From NCBI RefSeq assembly GCF_013368755.1, contig NC_049566.1, positions 1,426,001-1,490,000 on the forward strand: a DNA stretch of 64,000 bases. Reading direction: 5' to 3'. The notes under the pieces were generated by a model. It was not told the DNA's origin and did no database searches. It worked only from the letters and a program-made list of their open reading frames with translations. Positions 32,693 through 44,559 of the stretch are shown here, piece by piece; position 1 is the stretch's first letter, and each line of letters opens with the position of its first letter. The stretch is from Talaromyces rugulosus (taxonomy: Eukaryota > Ascomycota > Eurotiomycetes > Eurotiales > Trichocomaceae). A program made the position numbers and the translations under genes.

Positions 32693-35600
32693 ATGGAAGA
32701 TGTGCCAGAGAAGACTTCTCGACGTTTTACGAGTGCCAAGCAGTTGGGTTCTAGGATAGAAGAAAATGACCCTCTTTCTTCAAAGCCTAAGACCAATGAT
32801 ATTAATCAACACGTGGTCGACTTGGACCACCTGTCCTCCTGGGTCCCCTCATTCATTCGAGTTGAAAAGAGGGAGAGAAGCCAGCTTCATGAAGCCGCTC
32901 GGAATGGGTCGACCGACCTAGTTTACAGTCTTGTCGCCAGTGGTGCGGACGTTAATGCAATTGACAAACACGGGAGAACCCCTCTCCATGAAGCCACCTT
33001 TTCTGGCTCTTACGATGCCGTTAAGGAGCTTCTTGACAAGGGCGCAGATGTTAACGCAACTGATAAAGATGGAAACACCTCTGCACGAGGCTTCCAGAAA
33101 AAGATCAGAAGAAATTGTCTTGATATTAATTGAAAAAGGGACCAATATCAATGCGACTGATATATCTGGAAATACACCTCTACATTGGGCTATCGCATCT
33201 GGATTTGAAAACGTTGTCTTGATATTAATTGAAAAGGGGGCCAATATTAATGCAACCAATGGACCTGGACACACGCCTCTATTCTCGGCCGTCTACAGGA
33301 ATTTAGAAGCAATGGTCTTGATATTAATTGAAAAGGGGGCCAATATCAATCAAACCGATAAATATGGAAAGACACTTTTACACGAAGCTGTCAAAAGAAG
33401 ATTAGAAAAATTTGTTCCGGTATTGATTGAAAAAGGGGCTGATATCAATGCGACTGATACACATGGAAACACACCTCTGCACGAGGCTGCCATAACAGGA
33501 TCAGAAATGGCTGTTTTGGTTTTAATTGAAAAGGGGGCTGATATCAATGCGACTAATCAATATGGAGAGACCTCCCTTCATCGTGCCTTCGAAGAGGGTT
33601 TTTATAATGTGGCGGTTCAGCTTTGCGATCAAGGGGCAAATGTTCAAGTGGCTACCATATGGGGAAAGACGCCTCTCCACATTGCTGCCAAGAATGATCC
33701 AGAGAGTGTAAGTCTGCTTATTGATAGAAATGCAATCGTCAATGCGGTCGATAAATATGGCCGAACCCCTCTACATTTTGCCGTTGGTTCCAAATCCCCG
33801 CTGGCTGCCAGAGAGCTTGTTCGATGTGGTGCCAATATCACACTGAGAGATAAAGACGGGATGACACCAGTCCATGATGCCAATAGCTTGAAATCGAAAA
33901 GACTTGATCTACTTGCCGCGTTGAGTGATGATCGGGCTGGAGCAATCTCTTTTTTTCTATGGGATCCCCCAGAAGCATTCGAGTCGTCTACTAACAGTAA
34001 GGAAGCATTGGATACCATTACGAATGCAATAGCCTTGGTACGACAGGAGAATCGTGTCGTAGCAACAACTTTGGGGGCTTTTGTTCAGAATGAATTTGGA
34101 TCCTGGGGCTTGTGGTTCTTGTTCTACATTGCGTGTGCATTTACTGGTGATAACCGGACCTATGGTAAGTTTGTGGAAGAATTTAAAACAATGGTATTGT
34201 TTAATTAACTGATTTCAATTTCTAGAAAATGATGATATTTCCATTGTGGCTCAGCCGACTTACATCCATGTCAGATCATCTATATTTCGTGACAGGATTA
34301 AGGAACTTCTCAAATGGATTTGCCTATCCTTTCGCAAGCCCAAAGACGGCAGCGTAAGCGTTTCCGGGGGAGAACTCTATACCAACATATTTACTCTTCA
34401 GACATTGCAACCCTTTGTTGTTGACACCTTTAATAACTCAACTTGCTGGCATGGGCTATTTGAATCAGCCGTGATTGGGACAGACTCTGCTATCAGTGCT
34501 GAACAGCCTATATCTGGTTGTCGGCTTGATGTATCATTCGATTTCATGATCCAGATATCGGCCGTGGAATATCCCCTTATGATTGAAAGAGGAATTATCC
34601 TGATGGGATACTCCACTGCGTTGGTTCCAGTCCGCATGGTTGACGATACGCATGTGCTTTGGCACTTGGAGGTGGCAAAACACAATTCCCAGCTATCAAT
34701 ATCGGAGCTAGCAGCAATACAGTCTTGTTGGCTACAAGTAGACAATCTGGATCAACTGCGTGCAAAGACGGCTCTGGTAGGCTGGTGTCCTGAAGCAACC
34801 GTCTTGTTAGGGACCGACAAACTGAGACCGAATGCAACGTGGTCAAACGGAAAAGTGAAAAAGACTTCATGGCACTGGTCTGGGGCAAATCTACAGTTTC
34901 TTGCCCAGTCCGCAGCTCCGGCTCAGATAGGCGCGCAACTTGGGCTAGCCATGAGCCGAACAACAAATATGCTCAGGTTTAGTCCTTCGAATAACTATCT
35001 TAAATGTCTCAATAACAGTGCAACTGAGCATGTTGTTCTCTATGATCTGGCTGCCGAACGTGCGTGGCTTGTCCCCCTGCTTAGCACATTTCATCACATG
35101 CTGGCAATCTATTGGGATACGATCCCTACCGAATCACGATCCCCCACCCTTCCCTTAGCTACTCCTAGTGCTGATGGGGCATTAGCTTCTCTAAATATTC
35201 TCAAAGGGAGAAGCGAATTTATTGTTGAGAGATCAGCCGACGAGAGCTCTACAATACGGGATTTAATAATGGGATTTTCGGCTAATTTCTCCAGGATCTC
35301 AGTCCATTCCCCTTTTCGGAGCGAGGTTTACGGCTATGAACTGATGGACATCGTCGTTGACTCTCCAATGGCAGATCTCAGGCAGAAGAAGATCAAGAAA
35401 GAGGGTCTTGGCTGGGCGCCTCTTCTTAGTCAGGTCCGCTGTCTGTTCTGTTCAGGGGTTGGGAATGCTATTATCGGCGCGAAGGCGATAGATTTGGACT
35501 CGCCTTGCAATGAACTGCCATACGGCTCCAATTTAATGGCAGCCACAATCCCCAGCATCAGCGCATTGGCACGGCGTTTTGGTAGTGATTTTCAAGGTCC

Positions 35601-35868
35601 TTTATGCCAATTATCAACCCTGCATATGTGGCAGTTGGCTGGTAATCCCTTTACACGTTGCCAGCACAAAGTGAACAGCCACGAGACTTGTTGGCACACG
35701 ATGAAATTTCTGCAAGAAATTCAATCAATTAAAAAAACGAACCATCCCATTGAAGGCCCACAGATATCAACGCTGTCCAAGGACGGTGCGGTCGTTTTCG
35801 GACAGCAAAGGCGAGGAAGCATTGTCAAAGATTCAAAATCCATTAGTGTGCTTACCTACAAGTTCTAG
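32693..35868 (+). pseudogene. Ankyrin-repeat protein with a 2-nt frameshift
   Basis: Two exons (32693-34164 and 34226-35868) joined by a good 61-nt intron. At about 33073-33081 the first exon reads ggaaacacctctg, where the sister repeat at 33463-33478 reads ggaaacacacctctg. Two bases are missing, so the frame opened at 32693 stops at 33133 while the ankyrin frame continues one register over. Adding two bases makes the spliced length 3117, an exact multiple of three (1038 residues). The N-terminal half has about ten ankyrin repeats (TPLHEA...LIEKGADINATD). The 540-residue C-terminal half is a conserved-looking region of unknown function (LVPVRMVDDTHVLWHLE). This could be a recent pseudogene, a strain-specific allele or an assembly error in a CA repeat. 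Confidence 0.75.
33110..33580 (+). repeat. DNA-level ankyrin tandem repeats
   Basis: Units of about 99 bases share near-identical words (ttgatattaattgaaaa, gggggccaatatcaatgc). Repeats are recognisable in DNA and not only in protein, which suggests recent duplication or gene conversion. Confidence 0.75.
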
Positions 35869-36159
35869 AATATCACGATATGTTCTCTCTATTTTGTTTT
35901 TTTTAACAATATATCTAAGCAAAATGATTAAATATTGAAAGCTAAGAAACTTCAGTTGTTCCTAGAAGTAAACATTTGAAAGGGCGTAGGTGATTTTACA
36001 TGTATGTGTACAATTAATAGAGGCCACCCTGTGGACTTATTTTGGTAACACAGTCTTAAAGAGGTTATGTCATGTCACAGTACAATGGGTTTCTATTCTC
36101 AAAGTAGAAACTGTAGGACTTGAGCTTGTTGTATTATGGGTTTATATTAACCTTTTTAT

Positions 36160-37092
36160 TTAGTGCTGAGTCTTAATATGAATCTCTATCACACGACAAG
36201 TATTTAGAATGCTTTTTAATGACGCCACTATTTCCTCTCTCAACTGCGGGTCAAGGGAGAATGGGAAGCCCTTCCCAGCTATATTGAGTCGCCGCAGTCG
36301 TGGCATAGATGATACTCCGTCCCATAGTCGCCGCCAGCCGTCTTGATTGATGGAGCTCACTTTCGACGTCATTATCGGTTCTTCGCCGATATTGAGGCGG
36401 TTGAAATTAGTTACCTCGTCGACGGAAAGTGATATAGTAAGCTCTCGAACATGTGCCAGGTGCTCCGCCGGCACGGTCATCATGAAGTAGTACGCGTTCC
36501 AGCTGCTGTTAATCTCGAAATTTATGCACTCATACAGCAGTGGAGTCGCTTCGTCCTGCAAGACCTTACAAGTTTTCAGTAAAGAAAGCAAGCATTCGCG
36601 TCCATCTGCCTGCTCAGGAAGCTGCTGCTGTTGCTGCTGCGTGACTGAATTCGGCTTGCTAATCGTTTGTTGCCAGCGAGGATCCCATATTCCGTAGGAA
36701 TAACTCGTCGGGTAGGCCGCGCGCCAAAGACCTCGGACTACAGGATGTTCAATAAACTTCTTCCTGGCAGGGTCCACCTCAGAAGTTGGATCGGTGTCAG
36801 GTGGCAAGGGCATGTAACGGAGGTATCCAAGACGCTTGCGGAGGCGCACGATGTGCAGGTCACCCATAAAAACGTAAGCGAATATTTGAAGCCTTATCTC
36901 TTTCGGTAGACGAAACAGTGGAGAGTCCTCTTGTGTTGCAGTGGGCTTGGGACGTTTTAAGAGAGCAGTCGCCCACGAGACGATCGGATTACCGGTCGTT
37001 GGGTGTTGTCGTGGCGCATTCTTTTTACGATCCTTCCAGACGGCTTTTTCTTGTCGGCGCTGGTGAGCCATAGTGGCGCAATAAAAAACCAT
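36160..37092 (-). CDS. F-box-like fungal protein
   Basis: Single-exon gene of 310 residues. A helix typical of fungal F-box-like proteins (FRLPKEIRLQIFAYVF) lies at about residues 59-74, after a basic N-terminus. The rest fits the widespread fungal family with LLKTCKVLQDEATPLLYECINFEI, a short extended segment, then an LRR-like end (MPRLRRLNIAGKGFP). A polyglutamine run (five to six Gln) lies near residue 155. Two start codons are possible: 37092 (MVFYC) or 37071 (MAHQRRQ); the second is the more natural beginning. A role in ubiquitin-ligase target choice is inferred from the fold only. Confidence 0.75.
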   Translation of the reverse strand: MVFYCATMAHQRRQEKAVWKDRKKNAPRQHPTTGNPIVSWATALLKRPKPTATQEDSPLFRLPKEIRLQIFAYVFMGDLHIVRLRKRLGYLRYMPLPPDTDPTSEVDPARKKFIEHPVVRGLWRAAYPTSYSYGIWDPRWQQTISKPNSVTQQQQQQLPEQADGRECLLSLLKTCKVLQDEATPLLYECINFEINSSWNAYYFMMTVPAEHLAHVRELTISLSVDEVTNFNRLNIGEEPIMTSKVSSINQDGWRRLWDGVSSMPRLRRLNIAGKGFPFSLDPQLREEIVASLKSILNTCRVIEIHIKTQH

Positions 37093-37380
37093 TGCAATGT
37101 GGAATGGGCTTTGCTTGACTAGATAGATAGATTAATCAAGGAACAGTCTATAGCAGGTCGAAGGGCTATGTATGACACTGCGTTATTGATTTAGTATGAG
37201 ATTATTATTGCGAGAAGTAAATGTAAGGAATCGTTATGACCCCAACCACACACGTCAGGTGTCACAATAATAATGATATTATGATAAGCCCGGATTTTCT
37301 ATTGTTCCAGGTATAGATTTCCAGGTTAGCGCGTGCTGCTCAAGCTAAATATATATGGACTAGCAAAACATATGAAACGA

Positions 37381-38406
37381 TCATGATCGGTCGTCAGACG
37401 CGAAGTTTCCGGCCCAAAATGCGCGATAGTGCTTCTGCTGGCCGAGGTGGGAAATCTCCTCTACTTCTTTCGGAGTTAATTCGAAAGTCAAAGCCTGTAA
37501 ATAGCTGGCCAAGCGCAATTCCTTGCTACTAGTGGTAATCACCACATATTTGCGTTCCAGTGACCAACGCAGCAAGATCTCGGACTCGTTCACCCCATAC
37601 TTCTTCGCGAGAGTCGAGAGCAAAGCGTCCAATGGCCCACCCGTAGCACGCGTAATCGGAATGAGGCCGCCGTAGCTAACAGTCTTGATGCCTTTGCTCT
37701 CCTGGAAAGGGACCAGGTCGCCGTGCTGGAGATACGGGTGAAACTCGATCTGGTTTACCGAGGGAATCACTTTGGCGGTCTTGAGAATGGTCTCCAGGTG
37801 GCTCTTCAGAAAGTTGGAGACTCCAATCGACCGGGCTTTCCCAGAAGCCTTGACTTTCTCCACAGCAGCCCAGGCCTCTTGGAGCTCTTCCTCAGTATTT
37901 GCCCAGAACGGATTGTGGATCAAGAATCTGCATTGTCCACAGTCAGAATCATCACATAATGGTATAGACGGATAGGCTTACAGGTCTACATAGTCGAGCT
38001 TTAGCTTTTTCAAGCTCGCATCGATGGCGGCCGGAATGTCGCGAACACTGGCACCGACTTTGGTAGTCACAAAAAGCTCATCTCGAGAAACCCCGCTCTC
38101 CTCAATAGCCTGACCCAATTCGGGCTCAGTCCCATAGCCTTCAGCGCCATCGAGATGGTTATACCCTAGTTTCACAGCGGTCTTTACCGTCTCGACCAGG
38201 GCACGATTGACTGCGGGGCTGTCTCCGCGCTTGAACCAGGCAGTTCCTGTGCCATATCCAATCTGCACAGTGGGTGTTAATTGTATAGCGAAGACTGCTG
38301 CAGGTAATAGGATTCGCTTTCATCTACAGCTAAAACGGAGCGAACTTACAATTGGAAAAGCAGTTCCATCATTCAGCTGGATAGTCGGGATTTTGGGGTT
38401 GGCCAT
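37381..38406 (-). CDS. Aldo-keto reductase
   Basis: NADPH-dependent oxidoreductase of the AKR superfamily, cytosolic. Exons on the complement 37381-37927, 37982-38262 and 38350-38406 give 294 residues. Catalytic tetrad seen: Asp and Tyr in HLDGAEGYG, Lys in VTTKVG and His in FLIHNP. The (beta/alpha)8 barrel pattern includes SIGVSNF, NQIEFHPYLQ and the cofactor region with RWSLERKYVVITTSS. Its substrate loop C is short. Introns have GTAAGT and GTAAGC donors. It points away from the neighbouring methyltransferase-oxidase group, with its 5' end 339 bases from the 3' end of the LaeA-like gene. Confidence 0.92.
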
Positions 38407-38744
38407 GGCGGGGATTTTGGGTGGTATGCAAGTGACTTTGACAAGATTCTCCTTTGTACCTTTATAGAGTTATTTTTCCCCTCCGAGCGAATTGGCGCCC
38501 TTGATTAATAATGATCGCGAATTTAATATGGCCATGATGTCATTTATGCAGCGCCAATCTAGTTCTTCGACCTTATCTTTCAGTAGTTAAAGAATGCCGG
38601 ATAAATAACCGGGCTGTATCTTGGTGGGAATAAAAACATCCATCCGGCAAATTTGAATATTCAATTAAACTAATCTGAACGACCTGGTTGTTTTATTCAA
38701 AACACACTTTTATCTTGTCGACCCTAATTTAACCCCAAAACTAA

Positions 38745-40283
38745 CTATTTGACTCGCTGTCCATACACAACGTGGCTGGACAGAAAACATGGTAAGCTAC
38801 AGTTACTCCAGGTATACCAAGGACCAGGAAACTTACAAGTCGTGTATCATGTGGACACGCCGGTTCTTTGCGTCCTTTCTTACGAGGGCTAGAAACACCT
38901 GGACTTCCTCATAGCTCCACCCCAGTACTTGAGTAAACGTAGCGATACTGAAGGCTTCCAGACCTTCAAGGAACTGCAGCATGTTAAAGGCGCCAATTTC
39001 CTTCTGTAGAGAAGAAACAGTTAGCGATAGGCAGGCTGCACAATGGGCTTTCGTGCCAATACAATACTCACCATTCTGGGGTCTCGTGGCCATGTCCCGA
39101 GAGGCAGCCGGAACACTTTATGTTCAATATTTTCAAAGCCTGCATCTTCCGCCCATTTTTTCAAATTTACACCAACAGTGACGGGGCGATTGATTTTTTC
39201 ACAAGCCTCACGGAGTAGCTCGTAAAATTTGTTCACATTGTTCCCTTCCTTTAATGTGCCATCTTCGGAGTAGTTGACAAGGTGGAAATCCTGAAATTCA
39301 GCCCAGCCTCCAACTTTAGTTTGACTATCTCGACTTGTTAGCAACCAGAATAGTCTGCTTCACGTCTAGAAGACATAAGCATACCTGTATGCTTGCCGAA
39401 GAAACTTTGGCCAATCTGAAATGGACCCGCACATGTATCTCGAGTGAATAAAATCGAAAGGTGGTCGCTCTGGCCACTCGGACTCAACATCATCAACCTC
39501 GAATTCGACATTGGGGGGTACCCTTTTGGCGTCAATTAGTTTACCAAGAGAAAATAACGCGAAAGAAGGAATACAAACCATGAAGGTTGTATGGGACTGA
39601 GATCATTTCCAACGACCTATTTACATTAGATCGTCCTCTGGTTAGGTCATGAGGCTCACCTTTTCGAGAGATGGAAACGCGTCGGCTATAATGACAATAA
39701 TCAGCCTTGGAATAGTTGAAATATTGCAGAGAAGGGTCGAAAAAAAAAAAAAAGAAAAAAACTTGCCCATGTCTATGGCCCATATTCCAGTTCCAGTTCC
39801 AACATCCAGGACGCGGAGCGATTCGCCTTGGACTGGCGCAAGAAACAACTTCCCACCAAGTGATAAAGTGAACATATGATGGAACATGTCAAGACGATCC
39901 TGTTCTTTCTCATCGTTGGGGAATTTATAACCTGGCAGCGATTCAGTGTAAACATGTATCCTTGTGCTCGACATTAGGTGGCAACTCACTCCCTTCTCGG
40001 TAGCTATGAAAACGACGCCCATGTGTCCATTTGTAGTCTGTGACAGTCGAGCTCAACGATGTCCTGTAGCTTTGTCTTCACGGCGTTGTTACTCAATTTT
40101 TGCTGGTTGTGACACGTTCTATCGGGGGCTTACAGCTCATCACTATATGTCTCGTCATCTTGGTCTTCTGCGAGTAGCTATGATGTTTTAGTGTGCGCCA
40201 CCTGATGCGACCGAGTCAATATTAGAGAGAGGGCATACGTCTTCATCCAACAAAAGCGGTTGCCTTCTTTCTGGGTCCGCCAT
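38745..40283 (-). CDS. LaeA-like SAM-dependent methyltransferase
   Basis: Class I methyltransferase of the large LaeA/UMTA-like fungal group, which includes pathway enzymes and regulators of secondary metabolism. Ten exons on the complement: 38745-38775, 38837-39003, 39072-39324, 39385-39522, 39579-39616, 39660-39685, 39767-39931, 39990-40063, 40134-40177 and 40239-40283, giving 326 residues. Motif I is VLDVGTGTGIWAIDMAD; NDLSPIQPSWVPPNVEFEVDD and GGWAEFQDF follow as in the family. Intron 39686-39766 has a GC donor (GCAAGT), and intron 39617-39659 is only 43 nt. All ten joins keep phase and family sequence. It is divergent from the O-methyltransferase across 306 bp. Whether it is a global regulator or a tailoring enzyme cannot be told; LaeA itself is better conserved. 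Confidence 0.9.
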
Positions 40284-40589
40284 AGGTATTGTTTTTTTCT
40301 CCTTTTTTCCCCCTTATTCCGAGCTAATGTTTAGCTGGCAGACGATGAATGCAAGAGTGTGAATGTGGACAATTAACTCGGGGATTATTGCTGTTAGTTT
40401 ACTTAGCGATGAACCAATTGTATGTAATAACGTAGTTACCCCTCACTCCACAACCACATGCACGGCCCAGCAGTGCGACATTGAGTGTTGACGTATCTAT
40501 ATATCCATTTATCCATTTATTCATATAGTTGGCCGTTATTTCCGGAATTATCAATAACCAGCTCCTCGTGTTTCCGGATCTTGAGCGAT
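40284..40589. promoter_or_regulatory. Bidirectional promoter region
   Basis: The 306 bases between two divergent methyltransferase genes. It holds a pyrimidine tract (ttgtttttttctccttttttcccc, about 40290-40312) and a CCAAT box (gaaccaattg, about 40413-40422). Such a short shared promoter suggests co-expression; this is inferred. Confidence 0.5.
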
Positions 40590-42035
40590 ATGGCGAACCC
40601 CCTCATTGATCTCGCGGCCCAGATCACAGACACAGCGAAAGTAATTAACAATTTCATCACTGCCAATGGTTATCCACAACCTTCCTTCGATGCAGATGCG
40701 CCGCATGCGTTTCCGTCGGCTCCCAAGGAGATTCTGGATGCGCGTCGACAACTGCTAGATGCATCGCAAGCCATTCGAGAGTTGGTAATTGGGCCAGCAG
40801 AGTATCTGCGCTGGTTTTCATGCGGGGTATTTTCCAGTCCTTTTTTTTTAAAAATAAAAAAATATCGCAAACAAGGTCTGACAAGAGTTAGTCCCATGAC
40901 ATGTCCAGTCTTCGGTGGATTTATCATTTCAAAATTGCAGAAGCGGTGCCGCTTGACCATGGAGTCACTTTTACACAGATAGCCAAGGAACGAAGCGTTG
41001 ATGAGGATTTGCTAAAACGCATATTGCGGCATGCGATGACCAACCGCATTTTCCATGAACCAGAACCAGGCCTTGTAACCCATACCTCTGTATCGGCTCT
41101 GTTGGCGCGCTCAAAATCGTTAAATGACTGGGTTGGCTACACCTGTGACGAGACCTACCCAGCCTCAGCGAAACTTGTAGAGGCGCACGAAAAGTATGGG
41201 AATAGCCAGAAGCCGAATGAGTCGGCTTACAGTATAGCCTTCGACACAGATGAGCCGATGTTCGCTCATCTCACGAAATATCCTGACCGTGAACAGCGAT
41301 TCGCCAACACCATGGTCGAGATGACATCAACTGAAGGATATGGGGTTCATCATTTAGTGGGAGGATACAATTGGGAAGATATTGGAAAATCAACTGTCGT
41401 TGATGTAAGGATTCCGTTGCCGGTTTAAGGGCTAGATGCTAACGGTCACTGTGTTGCCCCCGTGTCTAGGTCGGTGGCTCAACCGGACATGCATGCATTG
41501 CTATTGCGGAAAAGAAGGCCCCGGACGCGACTTTCATTGTCCAGGATCTGTCAACTGTTATCGAACAAGGAAAGAAAACGCTTCCACACGCACTTGAATC
41601 TCGAATTGCATTCCAGGAGCATGACTTTTTTACACCGCAAAAAGTCTCCGCCGACATATACCTTTTAAGATTTATTTTACACGATCATCCCGACGCTATC
41701 AGTCAAGAAATTGTCAAGAATTTAATTCCTGCGATGAAGAATGGATCTCGCCTGATTGTAAACGATGGAGTGCTTGCAGAGCCAAACACGTTGCCTACGG
41801 CGGAAGAGCGGATTTCAAGGTAAGCCAGAAGGACTTGGATAGGTTATATATTTCTAACCATCGGTATAGAATTATGGACATGGAAATGATGACAACATTT
41901 AATGCACGAGAGCGACCGCTAGCAGATTGGGTGAAGTTGTGCTCCGGGGCCGACAGCCGACTCAAACTGCACTCCGTCTCGAGACCTGAAGGGAGTGTAC
42001 TCTCCATTCTCGAATTTGTGTTCGATGATCAGTAG
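40590..42035 (+). CDS. Plant-type O-methyltransferase
   Basis: SAM-dependent O-methyltransferase (COMT-like, Methyltransf_2), probably methylating a phenolic hydroxyl of a secondary metabolite. Exons 40590-40826, 40892-41404, 41470-41819 and 41870-42035 give 421 residues. The N-terminal dimerisation and winged-helix part includes LRWIYHFKIAEAVP and RHAMTNRIFHEP. SAM motif VDVGGSTGHACI is formed across the second intron. The catalytic base is His in LRFILHDHPD, and IVNDGVLAEP follows. The first acceptor was chosen as GTTAG at 40891 because the later CCAG breaks phase. It is convergent with the multicopper oxidase, 155 bp apart. Confidence 0.92.
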
Positions 42036-42190
42036 TTATAGTGGACGGTCTACCCATAATGCGTAATGCACCACTCGATGTCAGCTAGCCTAGAGCGCAA
42101 CTTATGAAATATCGATATATGAATTATTGCTGCCGAGTAGTCGGTAATGATTGATAATTTGTGTATTCGTTACTTCGTTGTTTATATCTT

Positions 42191-44559
42191 TTACCTAATA
42201 CATAGATTGGAAGAGCTGTTTCTCGCTTCCGGATCAATATCTCCGATGTGAAAGACCATACCCATTCCCGCGGCCTGATGCAGCAGTACATGGCAGTGAA
42301 AAAGCCATAGCCCATCATTATTCAAAGGAAACTGTAGTATGACAAATCCCCTTGGTGGAACATAAACTGTGTCTTTGCGCAAAGGGTTCCGCATGTTCAT
42401 AGTTTTCGCTAGGTCTGCCGCGTCAGGGTCAAATGGGTTATACCCCCCCAACTGTGTCGTGGTTTCTACGGAAAGAATGTAAAATTCATTTCCATGCTGC
42501 AGATAGTAAGTAAACTTGAAAACATCAACGCGCATTCATTCTTAGCTCACCAAGTGAAACGGGTGCCCCGTATCGTCCATATTATTTAACACCAGCTCAA
42601 TCCATCTGTCTTCCCCAGTCTTTTCGTACCAAGGAACTTGCAGGGTCTGTATTGAGCTTGGTTGCTTGGTGGCCTTTGACCATTCCTTGGGATCTAGCGC
42701 AAGAAGTGGTTTTGCCCTGGAGTCCGCGATCATCCATGAGCTGTGATTCACGATTCCCACAGGCCGGTTATTAAACGACGAGCGAATCTGCATCGCAGTG
42801 TAAAGCACAGCTTTTTCTATAGATCTCTCAGTAAGATCTGAGCCAGGCCATTGGGGCAGTCCTGATGCCTCGGAGAGGAGGAAATTTGATGTTGCATTAG
42901 AACTTTCACGTCTCTCTGGTAGTGATTTGTCTGTCACTCTTTCTTTCCAAACCAGAGGAAATGATTGAATTCGCGTGAGAGCGAGGTTCTCAATTTTCAT
43001 ATGTCTTGAGAAGTTGAGATTATTAGTATTAATAGAACCAAGGGAACGGTGGGCACTGTTTCCGCAACTTACTCTCTATCCAAAGCAACAGTGAGCTTGG
43101 TTTCTTTGTCTGAATTGCTATGTGTTTGATCTGACGCAGTATCTTGTAAAGAACGATCGAGAACAAGATCCATGCGCTCACCAGGATAAAGCACCCCCAT
43201 CGCAGTCGCAAGTGGAGCATTTCCAACGGGGCTTCCTCCGTCGACGGTGATGAGTTGCATGGCTCCTTGTGAGATGGATAGAGTGATGCCTGAAGAGACT
43301 CTAAATATCACGTTTCATCAGTGGGATTTTATTTTTTAAAAAAAAAGAAGAAGAAAAGAAGGACAAACCCAGTGTTGATTACTCTGAGTCTAACGCGGTC
43401 TCTGTCTGGTAATCTGAATGATGGCGTTGTAACGGTCTCGCAGACCACCGGCTGGGACTTGACCGCCATCGAGCAATTGAATGATCCCTCACCATTCATA
43501 AGCATAGAGTCTGGTGCAGGCTAAGAAGAGGTACATATCCGCGTTAGAATCATAACTTATTGAACCAGTCGCGGTAACTTGGAAACTTGATTTATTCATA
43601 CCTCGTTTGCATAATGACCTGGATCCTGGTACCAGTCAAACACAGTGTCGGCTTGTCGATGATACCAGTCTCCGACAAGTAGAAGCTTTTCTGCGTCGTA
43701 TTCGTACGTAGACATATCAGATCCCGACCCTGACGGATCTGCTGGTTTGTGTACCACAATCGCTCCGAAAAGCCCGTCAGCTCTTTGAAGACCCGCATGA
43801 GCATGGTACCTGTTTCTTGGGGTCAGTCTCTGGAATAGAAGATGGGGAGGTCGCAATACCAAAATGTCCCAGACTGGGACTCGTCGATTCGGAACCTATA
43901 CGTAAAGCTTTCCGATGCGCCAATGGCGCACTGCGTCAAACCGACAACGCCATCCATATGATTTGCTCCTTAACGAGGTGAGTGTCGCTTCATGCTAGCA
44001 TTGAAGAAACGCATACCTTTCATCGAGAGTCCATGCCAGTGGATTGCAATCCCATCGTTGTCGCTATCTTGAATTGAGTTTTGGACATCAATCACAAGCT
44101 CATCTCCAGATCTAGCTTCGATAGTTGGTCCCGGAAATTGGCCTACAATCAATGTAAGCATGCAATCTAACTTCACATCGGGGCTGGGGGTTTGCATAAT
44201 GACAGAGGGAATTGCCTACCGTTTATCAAGTAGACCATTTTCTTCACACCATCCGGTGCACGCTCTTCCATAGTAACATTCCATGTAGCACGAATAGTCT
44301 GCGATTTCCGAAAGATGTGGTCATTTGGCTGAAGCGTAAATGCATCTCTCCAACTTTCTTCCACTGTTCCCGGATTAGGTTGACTATCGTCGGAACCAGT
44401 ATCAGAACCGGACACAACGATATTAGGAACATTGCCTCCATAAGGAAAGAAAGTAGAGGCAACGAAAATGGTTGGGGCTATAACCAGAAGGATGGCCAGG
44501 CCAGCAACCACCAGCATCCGCCGTGTCGACGTCGCCAACACCCCCTGGATAAGCGCCAT
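42191..44559 (-). CDS. Membrane-anchored multicopper oxidase
   Basis: Laccase/ferroxidase-type multicopper oxidase. Eight exons on the complement: 42191-42496, 42551-43004, 43073-43300, 43369-43520, 43602-43809, 43860-43968, 44017-44142 and 44220-44559, giving 640 residues. All copper ligands are visible: HWHG at 148-151, YHAHAG at 193-198, HPFHLHG at 535-541 and HCHVLLHQAAGM at 606-617. The type-1 site has axial Met, the usual lower-potential form. An N-terminal hydrophobic helix (about residues 16-36) after a basic start predicts a signal anchor rather than a cleaved signal. The iron-oxidation acidic residues of Fet3 and an FTR partner are not evident, so oxidative coupling of phenols is more likely than iron uptake. 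It sits tail to tail with the O-methyltransferase. Confidence 0.9.
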
